NCBI GenBank assembly: GCA_017463245.1
Contig: JAFTPN010000065.1
Coordinates: forward strand, 1 to 62,314
From: Clostridia bacterium
GTDB taxonomy: Bacteria; Bacillota; Clostridia; Christensenellales; Aristaeellaceae
Direction: 5' to 3'
Length of the DNA stretch: 62,314 nucleotides
The position numbers and the translations under genes were made by a program. Positions 56,461 to 62,314 of this stretch are shown in pieces. The notes under the pieces are model-generated. The model did not search any database. It was not told where the DNA came from and was given only the letters and a program-made list of their open reading frames with translations. Every line of letters starts with the position of its first letter. The stretch's first letter is position 1.

Positions 56461-57100
56461 GGAAAGGATCATTGCACGAAGGGACTTGTTAGGCTTGTTA
56501 CCCCGACTGAAACCGTTCAACTGCTTCCTGGCGCTTCTGGGCGCGGCCATCCAGGCGGTGGGCGTGAGCAACATCCATGCCTTTTCCGGCGTCACCGAGG
56601 GCGGTGTGCTGGGGGCAACGCTGCTCATCAACCATTGGCTGCACATTTCCCCCGCCCTTACCAGCCTGGTGCTGAACGCCGCCTGCTACCTGCTGGGCTG
56701 GCGCACCCTGGGGAAGGATTTCATCTGGTATTCGCTGCTCTCCGGCGGCGGATTTTCCCTGTTCTATGCCCTGTGCGAACCCTTTGCGCCCCTGTGGCCT
56801 GCTCTGGCCGCCTCGCCCCTGTGGAGCGCGCTGCTGGGGGCGGTGTTCATCGGCGTGGGCGCGGGCATGACGGTGCGGGCCGGTGGCGCCTCGGCCGGGG
56901 ACGACGCCCTGGCCATGAGCCTGAGCCGCATTCTGGGTTGGGACATCCAATGGGTGTACCTCTTCACCGACCTTTCGGTGCTGGGGCTGTCCCTGACCTA
57001 TATTCCCCTGCAAAAGCTGGCCTATTCCCTGCTCACCGTGGTGCTGAGCGGGCAGATCATCGGGTGGATCCAGAAGATGCCGAGCAAGAAAGCCACATAA
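56459..57100 (+). CDS. YitT-type membrane protein
   Basis: A membrane protein with about five hydrophobic segments of the YitT/DUF161 group: FLALLGAAIQAVGVSNIHAFSGVTEGGVLGATLLIN and VFIGVGAGMTVRAGGASAGDDALAMSLSRI. It lacks the C-terminal DUF2179 domain of full-length YitT (here about 213 residues). The ATG listed overlaps the -10 box of an otherwise strong promoter, so a downstream TTG (12 codons later, AAGGGA 10 bases upstream) is the more likely start. Function is unknown. Confidence 0.7.
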   Translation: MERIIARRDLLGLLPRLKPFNCFLALLGAAIQAVGVSNIHAFSGVTEGGVLGATLLINHWLHISPALTSLVLNAACYLLGWRTLGKDFIWYSLLSGGGFSLFYALCEPFAPLWPALAASPLWSALLGAVFIGVGAGMTVRAGGASAGDDALAMSLSRILGWDIQWVYLFTDLSVLGLSLTYIPLQKLAYSLLTVVLSGQIIGWIQKMPSKKAT

Positions 57101-57103
57101 GAA

Positions 57104-57139
57104 AAACAGCCGCCGGACATCACGCTCCAGCGGCTGTTT
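57104..57139. terminator. Bidirectional terminator (YitT / CE2 esterase)
   Basis: AAACAGCCGC/GCGGCTGTTT stem between converging genes. Confidence 0.75.
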
Positions 57140-57146
57140 GCTTCTG

Positions 57147-58226
57147 TTAGTCCTCCCAGATCTCCTCGCCCAGGGATTCAATGAACCCGCTCAGCTCCTG
57201 CGCCATGATCTCCGCCTCGGAGGCGCGGATGTGGCCGGGGGTGCCGCAGCCATTATTGCTGTACAGGAAGTGGTGGATGCGCCCATCCGTCTTGCGCAGC
57301 TCATTGCACACAGCGTCGATGGCCTTGTCCCAGTTCTCGTGGTGGTTCAGGATGGTGGTGGTCAGCACAAAGGTGGCCTTGGGGTACTTCGCCCGCAGGC
57401 TGCGGATCCATTCGGCGTACTTCTCGCGCCAAAGCTGGGCTGCCTCGCCCTCGTAATCCTGCTCCATGATGTTCACGGGGTTATGGTCGTTCTGGCCGAT
57501 GGCCAGCACCACCACATGGGGGGTGTAGCGGGTGAAGTCCCAGGGCTTCACCTGACCGAAGGCAGGGTTGTAGCGCACCTTGTCATAGCTGGAGAGCATA
57601 CCCACATAGTCCGGGCCGTTGAAATAGCCAGTCTTATCCAAGAGGGCAATGCCGCCCTGGGCAATATCGTGCAGCTCCGCGCCCAGCTTGCGGGCGGTGA
57701 GCCAGGAGTAGCTCCACCACACGTTGGAGTATTCGCCATTGTGCTGGGGGTCGGGCTTGCCCCGGTATTCCTCGGCCTCGCTGACCTCGCCTGCGGACAC
57801 GCTGTCGCCATAGACCTCCATGCGGCGGGCGGGGCGCTGGGGCGGGGGCAGCAGCTGGCCGTTTTCAGCAATGATCAGGCCGTGGAAGGTGAAAGCGTGG
57901 CTGGAATCCTGGCGCTTGAAGATATGCACCGTGTTCTCGCCCCCGTGGAGGAACTCGCTCAGGTCAATGACCGCCTCGCCGTTTTCCGGCAGCAGGGCGG
58001 CATGGAGCTGACCATCCACCAGCACGCCCAGGCGGCTCTGCCAGTAGTTGGTGCGGTTGGTGAGGCACACCTTCAGCACGCCGCCGGTAACGCGGATGCG
58101 CAGCCCAGTGGCCACGAATTCAAAGCCATAAGCGGCGGGGTCTTCATCGTCGATGCGGCCAACGTACTGGATCATGGGATCGCTGGGCATGATAAGCTTC
58201 TCGCCGGGATTGGGAACAATATCCAT
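57147..58226 (-). CDS. CE2-like acetylxylan esterase (SGNH hydrolase)
   Basis: A 359-residue esterase with an N-terminal jelly-roll domain (residues 20-130) and a C-terminal SGNH hydrolase. SGNH blocks are EVYGDSVSAGE, AQGGIAL, AIGQNDHNP and GTPGHIRASEAEI. This layout is that of carbohydrate esterase family 2, which removes acetyl groups from xylan or other sugars. There is no signal peptide, so it would act on imported oligosaccharides. GGAGG lies 7 bases upstream of the start. It shares an unusual overlapping promoter region with the DEAD-box gene. Confidence 0.82.
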   Translation of the reverse strand: MDIVPNPGEKLIMPSDPMIQYVGRIDDEDPAAYGFEFVATGLRIRVTGGVLKVCLTNRTNYWQSRLGVLVDGQLHAALLPENGEAVIDLSEFLHGGENTVHIFKRQDSSHAFTFHGLIIAENGQLLPPPQRPARRMEVYGDSVSAGEVSEAEEYRGKPDPQHNGEYSNVWWSYSWLTARKLGAELHDIAQGGIALLDKTGYFNGPDYVGMLSSYDKVRYNPAFGQVKPWDFTRYTPHVVVLAIGQNDHNPVNIMEQDYEGEAAQLWREKYAEWIRSLRAKYPKATFVLTTTILNHHENWDKAIDAVCNELRKTDGRIHHFLYSNNGCGTPGHIRASEAEIMAQELSGFIESLGEEIWED

Positions 58227-58257
58227 GGAAACGCCTCCGTTTCTTTCATCTGTACTC

Positions 58258-58286
58258 ATGATAAGACCCGGCGCGCCGATTGTCAA
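58258..58286 (-). promoter_or_regulatory. Promoter of the CE2 esterase gene
   Basis: TTGACA (58281-58286), 17 bp, TATCAT (58258-58263) on the minus strand. The -35 overlaps that of the DEAD-box gene. Confidence 0.7.
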
Positions 58287-58308
58287 TGCCGGGAAGATGT
58301 GTTATAAT
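58280..58308 (+). promoter_or_regulatory. Promoter of the DEAD-box helicase gene
   Basis: TTGTCA (58280-58285), 17 bp, TATAAT (58303-58308) on the plus strand. Confidence 0.7.
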
Positions 58309-58359
58309 AAAAATTGGTGCGCTTTTTCCGCGCACGAAATCAAAGAATAGGATGTATGT

Positions 58360-59769
58360 ATGACGTTTGAATCCCTGGGGCTGATCCCCCAACTGCTTAC
58401 AAATGTAAAGCGCTCCGGCTATGAGGAGCCTACCCCCATCCAGAAGGCCACCATTCCCCTGGTGCTGGAAGGCAAGGACGTGCTTGGCTGCGCCCAGACC
58501 GGCACCGGCAAGACTGCCGCCTTCGCCCTGCCCATGATCCAGAACCTGTGCAAAGCGCCCCGCAAGGAAAACGACCCCTGCGTGATCCGGGCGCTGATCC
58601 TCACCCCCACCCGCGAGCTGGCCATGCAGATCTACGAGAACTTCGTGCAATATGGCAAGAAGCTGCCGGTGACCCCGGCGGTGATCTTCGGCGGCGTGGG
58701 CCAGCAGGCGCAGGTGGACGCACTCCATCGCGGCGCTGACGTGGTGGTGGCCTGTCCCGGCCGCCTTTGGGACTTGATGAACCAGGGCTATGTGCGCCTG
58801 GACTGGATCGAGACCTTTGTGCTGGACGAGGCCGACCGCATGCTGGACATGGGCTTCATCCACGATGTGCGCCGCATTGCCCAGAAGCTGCCGCAAAAGC
58901 ATCAAACGCTGCTGTTCTCCGCCACCATGCCCGCCGAGGTGGAAAAACTGGCCATGGACTTGCTCCACGACCCGGAGAGCGTGAAGGTGGACCCGGTGTC
59001 CTCCACGGTGCAGGCCATCGATCAATGCCTGTACTATGTGGACAAGGCCAACAAAAAGCACCTGCTGGCGCACCTGCTTTCCCAGCCGGATGTGGAGAAC
59101 GCCCTGGTGTTCTCCCGCACCAAGCATGGCGCTGACCGCATCGTGCGCGAACTGAAGAAGGCGGGCATCGAAAGCTGCGCCATCCACGGCGACAAAAGTC
59201 AAAATGCCCGCCAGGCCGCGCTGAACAAGTTCAAGTCCGGCCAATGCAAGGTGCTCATCGCCACGGACATCGCCGCCCGGGGCATCGACATTGCAGGCCT
59301 GAGCCATGTCTTCAACTACGACCTGCCCATGGAGCCGGAGGCCTATGTGCATCGCATTGGCCGCACCGGTCGCGCAGGCCGCGAGGGCAAGGCCATCTCC
59401 TTCTGCTGCATTGATGAGATCAAGCAGCTGGGGCAGGTGGAGAAGCTGATCAAAAAGAACCTCCGCGAGGAAAAGAGCGACTGGCCCATGCAGGTGCTCA
59501 CGCCCACCGACCCCAAGGAGAAGGAAGCCGCCCGCCAATTGGCCAAGGCTGCCCGCCTGGCCAGGCTTGGCCGCACCGCGCCCCTGCCCAAAAAGGTCAG
59601 CGCCAGCGGCGAGGCCGTGGTGGAAAAGCGCAAGCCCCTGCCCAAGGCAGGCCAGCCCATCACCATCGGCAAGGACGGCAAGGTGAAAAACGCCCAGAAG
59701 CCCTCCACCCTGGCCAAGCCCGTGCAGCGCGTGAACCGCCACCGCGGGCAGAATGGCAAGCGGGGCTGA
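58360..59769 (+). CDS. DEAD-box RNA helicase
   Basis: A 469-residue ATP-dependent RNA helicase. The Q motif (YEEPTPIQKATIP), AQTGTGKT, PTRELA, VLDEADRMLDMGF, SATMPAE, HRIGRTGRAGR and the other motifs are complete. The C-terminal 90 residues are basic and low complexity, ending KPVQRVNRHRGQNGKRG, and would anchor it to RNA. It resembles the RhlE/CshA group that acts in ribosome assembly and mRNA turnover. AGGA lies about 9 bases before the ATG. Confidence 0.95.
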   Translation: MTFESLGLIPQLLTNVKRSGYEEPTPIQKATIPLVLEGKDVLGCAQTGTGKTAAFALPMIQNLCKAPRKENDPCVIRALILTPTRELAMQIYENFVQYGKKLPVTPAVIFGGVGQQAQVDALHRGADVVVACPGRLWDLMNQGYVRLDWIETFVLDEADRMLDMGFIHDVRRIAQKLPQKHQTLLFSATMPAEVEKLAMDLLHDPESVKVDPVSSTVQAIDQCLYYVDKANKKHLLAHLLSQPDVENALVFSRTKHGADRIVRELKKAGIESCAIHGDKSQNARQAALNKFKSGQCKVLIATDIAARGIDIAGLSHVFNYDLPMEPEAYVHRIGRTGRAGREGKAISFCCIDEIKQLGQVEKLIKKNLREEKSDWPMQVLTPTDPKEKEAARQLAKAARLARLGRTAPLPKKVSASGEAVVEKRKPLPKAGQPITIGKDGKVKNAQKPSTLAKPVQRVNRHRGQNGKRG

Positions 59770-59793
59770 GCAAACAGTTGAATGTATCAAAAG

Positions 59794-59825
59794 AGCTGCA
59801 TCAAGTGATTGATGCAGCTTTTTTT
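59794..59825. terminator. Bidirectional terminator (DEAD-box / secreted protein)
   Basis: AGCTGCATCA/TGATGCAGCT stem with a six-base loop and T6 on the plus strand. Confidence 0.88.
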
Positions 59826-59844
59826 CCGGCAAAAGATATTTCAA

Positions 59845-60399
59845 TTACTGTTCCACATCTTCCTCCACACAGAGCGTGCAAGCGATATCAAAACCAATGG
59901 TCGTTAACTCATTCTGGCTGATTGATGTTCCTTCATTGTTAAGCGCAAGCATAATTGCAACGCCCGTCCCCTGGGAACAATGTGCCAGAATCACCAAATT
60001 TTCGGCACTGAAAACCTTCCATTCTCGTTCCTGAAGATTAACTTGTTTTGATGTCTGCACAAAAGTTTGAGCCGTTTCTCCATCAAGACCCGCAAACAGC
60101 TGCAATGACCAACTCAAAACAGTGGCATTATCATCTTCAAGCTGATCACGGCTCAAAGAATAGGCATCGCCAACAAGCCCCATTTCCAGCGTGTTAACGG
60201 TCACAGAGTAGTCTTCACATAGATAATTGGTTATTGACAGGCCTTCCTCATCATTGGAATAGAACCCTGCACCCTCCAGCCCCGCCGGAAGCAGCAAGCT
60301 CATCTTGCCAACTTTGATCTCCTGTGTTTCCTCTGCCACCGCACAGGTCATGCTGCACACCAGGCACAGCGCCAAAACCAAAGCCGTCAGTTTACGCAT
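59845..60399 (-). CDS. Secreted hypothetical protein controlled from the XRE intergenic region
   Basis: A 184-residue exported protein: MRKLTALVLALCLVCSMTCA is a signal peptide, cleaved near AVAEE. The mature part is acidic with a few Cys and no motif I can name. It is richer in A and T than most genes here. AGGAGG lies 7-8 bases before the start. It faces the XRE regulator gene. The shared gap holds two matching inverted repeats, one of them inside this gene's promoter, so it is probably a direct target. Confidence 0.7.
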   Translation of the reverse strand: MRKLTALVLALCLVCSMTCAVAEETQEIKVGKMSLLLPAGLEGAGFYSNDEEGLSITNYLCEDYSVTVNTLEMGLVGDAYSLSRDQLEDDNATVLSWSLQLFAGLDGETAQTFVQTSKQVNLQEREWKVFSAENLVILAHCSQGTGVAIMLALNNEGTSISQNELTTIGFDIACTLCVEEDVEQ

Positions 60400-60437
60400 A
60401 GTAAAACCTCCTTCAATTTTCCAGTTTGGTTTCTTTT

Positions 60438-60466
60438 ATTATAGTAAAGATATTTACTAAAGTCAA
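60438..60466 (-). promoter_or_regulatory. Promoter of the secreted hypothetical gene
   Basis: TTGACT (60461-60466), 17 bp, TATAAT (60438-60443) on the minus strand. Confidence 0.75.
60442..60459. promoter_or_regulatory. Inverted repeat TAGTAAA-GATA-TTTACTA (operator 1)
   Basis: Perfect 7-base arms with a 4-base spacer, lying inside the -10/-35 spacer of the secreted protein promoter. A second copy lies 25 bp away, centre to centre. Confidence 0.6.
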
Positions 60467-60467
60467 C

Positions 60468-60483
60468 AGTAAATTTCTTTACT
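60468..60483. promoter_or_regulatory. Inverted repeat AGTAAA-TTTC-TTTACT (operator 2)
   Basis: Same arms and spacer length as operator 1, just upstream of the XRE ribosome site and over a TACTAT that may be its -10. Confidence 0.55.
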
Positions 60484-60513
60484 ATGTAAAATCATTTGAA
60501 AGGAGGCGAGGGC

Positions 60514-60741
60514 ATGGAGGCGTATTGCAGGATCATCCGCGACCTGCGGGAAGATGCCGACCTGACGCAGGCGCAAGTCGCCGCAATTCTCGGCACATCG
60601 CAAACGATGTACGCCCGCTATGAGCGCGGTGCCAACGAGATGCCCATTCGCCACCTCCTCGCCTTGTGCCGATATTATCACGTCAGCTCTGATTACATCC
60701 TTGGCCTGACCAAAGAAAAGAACCCCACACTCAATTCCTAA
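60514..60741 (+). CDS. XRE-family transcriptional regulator
   Basis: A 75-residue protein that is little more than a helix-turn-helix: IIRDLREDADLTQAQVAAILGTSQTMYARYERGANEMPIRHLLALCRYYHVSSDYILG. Such short Cro/CI-type proteins act as dimeric repressors on inverted repeats. Here AGTAAA-N4-TTTACT copies lie within 75 bases upstream, so it very likely controls itself and the divergent secreted protein. AAAGGAGG precedes the ATG by about 8 bases. The stop codon TAA lies at the edge of a GAATTC-type repeat. Confidence 0.88.
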   Translation: MEAYCRIIRDLREDADLTQAQVAAILGTSQTMYARYERGANEMPIRHLLALCRYYHVSSDYILGLTKEKNPTLNS

Positions 60742-60772
60742 TTCCGCATTCCGCATTCCGAATTAGTTTGTT
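60729..60772 (+). repeat. GAATTCGGAATGCGG repeat, copy after the XRE gene
   Basis: AATTCCGCATTCCGCATTCC then GAATTAGTTTGTT. It begins at the XRE stop codon and has the AATTAGTTTG flank seen at other copies. Confidence 0.8.
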
Positions 60773-60794
60773 TTGTTCTCCTTGTGTACTTCCC

Positions 60795-60824
60795 TTGACA
60801 TTCGCCCTTTTCCGGGCGTATAAT
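60795..60824 (+). promoter_or_regulatory. Promoter of the DAHP synthase leader
   Basis: Perfect TTGACA, 18 bp, perfect TATAAT. Transcription would start near 60831, 35 bases before the leader peptide. Confidence 0.85.
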
Positions 60825-60865
60825 CCACCCATGGATACAGAAACGTATCCGCAGGAGGAAACACC

Positions 60866-60928
60866 ATGCGCCATTGCTTCTACTTTACGTTTACCATCCC
60901 GGGCGGCTTTGCCGTGCCGGGTGTTTGA
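60866..60928 (+). CDS. Aromatic leader peptide of the DAHP synthase attenuator
   Basis: A 20-codon open frame, MRHCFYFTFT then IPGGFAVPGV, behind a strong CAGGAGGA ribosome site. Four of its first nine residues are Phe or Tyr (codons 5, 6, 7 and 9). It lies 35 bases after the transcription start and about 110 bases before the DAHP synthase gene, and three mutually exclusive hairpins can form from it onward. Together these are the marks of a leader peptide whose translation senses charged Phe/Tyr tRNA. Confidence 0.85.
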   Translation: MRHCFYFTFTIPGGFAVPGV

Positions 60929-61014
60929 GCGTACCGTTGAAGCAGCGCCTTGTGCTGCCGCCTTGCTGCGGCGCATACCCGGGTGGCCTTTAACGGCCTC
61001 CCGGTTTTTATTTT
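60898..61014 (+). promoter_or_regulatory. Attenuator: pause hairpin, antiterminator and terminator
   Basis: Hairpin 1:2 pairs CCCGG (60898-60902) with CCGGG (60917-60921). Antiterminator 2:3 pairs CCGGGT (60917-60922) with ACCCGG (60977-60982). Terminator 3:4 is CCGGGTGGCC...GGCCTCCCGG (60979-61004) followed by TTTTTATTTT. Ribosome stalling on the Phe/Tyr codons hides strand 1 and favours 2:3; completing the peptide hides strand 2 and favours the terminator. Confidence 0.8.
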
Positions 61015-61036
61015 CTGATATAAGGAGAGATTTCGC

Positions 61037-62050
61037 ATGATCATCGTTCTCAAGCAGGGTACGCCCCAACAGGAAATCGACAAACTGACAAATATCATCA
61101 CCGGCAAGGGCATCAACGTGAACCCCATGTTCGGTTCCGATCTCACCATTCTGGGTCTGATCGGCGACACCAGCCAGGTCGACCCCGCCCAGATCGAGTC
61201 CTTCCGCTGCGTGGAGCGCATTATGAAGGTGGCCGAGCCCTTCAAGAAGGCCAACCGTATGTTCCACCCCGGCGAGAGCATCATCAAGGTGGGCAATACC
61301 GAGGTGGGCGGCAAGAAGCTGGCCATCATGGCTGGCCCCTGCTCTGTGGAGAGCAAGGAGCAGATCACCTATGTGGCGCAGGAGGTCAAGAAGGCCGGCG
61401 CCACCATCCTGCGCGGCGGCGCCTTCAAGCCCCGCACCTCCCCCTATGCCTTCCAGGGCTTGAAGTACGATGGTCTTGCCCTGCTGGAGGAAGCCCGCGC
61501 CGCCACCGGCCTGCCCATTGTCACCGAGATCATGAGCCCCTATGACATCGAGATCTTCGACGAGAAGGTGGACTGCATCCAGGTGGGCGCCCGCAACATG
61601 CAGAACTTCGACCTGCTGCGCCTGCTGGGTCAGACCAGGAAGCCCATCCTGCTCAAGCGCGGCCTGTCCTCCACCATTGAGGAGTGGCTCATGAGCGCCG
61701 AATACATCATGGCGGGCGGCAACCCCAACGTGATCCTGTGCGAGCGCGGCATCCGCACCTACGAGACCTACACCCGCAACACCCTGGACCTCTCCGCCGT
61801 GCTGGCCGTGAAGCGCCTGAGCCACCTGCCCGTCATCGTCGATCCCAGCCACGCCACCGGCAAGTTCTGGATGGTGGAGCCCCTTGCCCGCGCCGCCATC
61901 GCCGTGGGTGCCGACGGCGTGATGATCGAAGTCCACAACGATCCCGCCAACGCCCTGTGCGACGGCGCCCAGTCCATCAAGCCCGACCTTTTCGCCGAGG
62001 TCATGAAAGACATCCGCACCATCGCCGCCTGCGTAGGCCGCGAGGCATAA
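61037..62050 (+). CDS. aroF: 3-deoxy-7-phosphoheptulonate (DAHP) synthase
   Basis: A 337-residue DAHP synthase, the first committed step to aromatic amino acids. The N-terminal ferredoxin-like regulatory domain (residues 1-70, MIIVLKQGTPQQEIDKLTNII) is followed by the barrel with GPCSVES, LRGGAFKPRTSPYAFQG, QVGARNMQN, LLKRGLSSTIEEWL and VDPSHATGK. This is the Thermotoga/Bacillus-type (I-beta) enzyme, where the N-terminal domain gives feedback control by Phe/Tyr. AAGGAGAG lies 8 bases upstream. It is preceded by an attenuator with a Phe/Tyr-rich leader, so it is controlled at both RNA and enzyme level. Confidence 0.95.
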   Translation: MIIVLKQGTPQQEIDKLTNIITGKGINVNPMFGSDLTILGLIGDTSQVDPAQIESFRCVERIMKVAEPFKKANRMFHPGESIIKVGNTEVGGKKLAIMAGPCSVESKEQITYVAQEVKKAGATILRGGAFKPRTSPYAFQGLKYDGLALLEEARAATGLPIVTEIMSPYDIEIFDEKVDCIQVGARNMQNFDLLRLLGQTRKPILLKRGLSSTIEEWLMSAEYIMAGGNPNVILCERGIRTYETYTRNTLDLSAVLAVKRLSHLPVIVDPSHATGKFWMVEPLARAAIAVGADGVMIEVHNDPANALCDGAQSIKPDLFAEVMKDIRTIAACVGREA

Positions 62051-62314
62051 GGGGGCTTTGCCCCCTTATGGATCCCCCACCAGAGAGGGCGCTGCCCTCT
62101 CTGGACTCTCCCGCGAAGGGTCTTCGACCCTTTCGAAACCCATGCGGGGGACTGTTGCTTGGCAATCTCCGAGCAGGGGTCACGCCGCGCAACGGGCGCG
62201 CCGCGACGCGGGGGAAGTAACTAAGGCTCCCCTTTATAGGGGAGCTGTCCCGAAGGGACGGAGGGGATGAGCCTCCCTTGTGTAAAGGGAGGTGGCTCGC
62301 CGCAAGGCGAGACG
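62051..62314. repeat. Composite palindromic repeat block after the DAHP synthase gene
   Basis: From the stop codon on: GGGGGCTTTGCCCCC, AGAGGGCGCTGCCCTCT, AAGGGTCTTCGACCCTT, the core GCAGGGGTCAC...GCCGCGACGCGGGG (62173-62214), CTCCCCTTTATAGGGGAG, and CCTCCCTTGTGTAAAGGGAGG. It has the same module order as the block after gltX. No gene is visible before the window ends. Confidence 0.75.

Noticed and set aside
60768-61040. A 90-residue frame starting upstream of DAHP synthase
   Set aside because: It has no ribosome site at its start, crosses the attenuator hairpins and lacks a motif. The small frame in another register has the ribosome site and the Phe/Tyr codons.

Overview
The window looks like a chromosome segment of a GC-rich, gut-type Clostridia bacterium (Bacillota), most likely an uncultured fibre degrader. 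The evidence is strong AGGAGG-type ribosome binding sites, consensus sigma-A promoters with 16-18 bp spacers, a remB-gyrB-gyrA block, a CD1247-type protein, an AddB-type recombination protein, an RNA attenuator, and many glycoside hydrolases. Gene density is high. Most gene starts can be placed by a Shine-Dalgarno sequence, and most convergent pairs share a bidirectional hairpin terminator.

Layout. 1-11 kb is a carbohydrate region: the start of a GH2 gene, a GPH-family sugar transporter facing an AraC-type regulator, a GH5 endoglycanase plus GH2 beta-mannosidase operon, an aldo/keto reductase with iron-sulfur motifs, a PHP hydrolase, and a GH29 fucosidase. 10.8-18 kb holds ksgA-dut, divergent addB, a small P-loop protein and thrC. 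19-24 kb is gyrA, gyrB and remB. 24-28 kb holds glnS, a DUF559 nuclease and gltX. 28-37 kb holds an ECF S component, a phosphodiester glycosidase-like protein, threonine aldolase, efp, a Xaa-Pro peptidase, and a sugar-sensor/GGDEF fusion followed by a UDG-like gene. 37-47 kb holds azlCD, pyrimidine-nucleoside phosphorylase, tRNA-Leu, aconitase, a HAD phosphatase, an esterase, a secreted flavinylated reductase and recA. 47-59 kb holds GH42, yebC, a cysteine desulfidase-like gene, an AT-rich CPBP protease, an SDR-GH4-phosphatase operon, a DtxR-type regulator, a YitT-type protein, a CE2 esterase and a DEAD-box helicase. 59.8-62 kb holds an XRE regulator divergent from a secreted protein, then DAHP synthase behind an aromatic leader peptide.

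The sugar genes together suggest use of mannan, galactoside, fucoside and acetylated glycan. Regulation visible in the DNA includes a full leader-peptide attenuator before the DAHP synthase gene, twin inverted-repeat operators between the XRE gene and its divergent neighbour, a 10-bp-period direct repeat between the AraC gene and its transporter, and several overlapping divergent promoters. Intergenic DNA is rich in several short palindromic repeat families. Some abut or supply stop codons and one overlaps a promoter. No CRISPR array, prophage, transposase or rRNA was seen.
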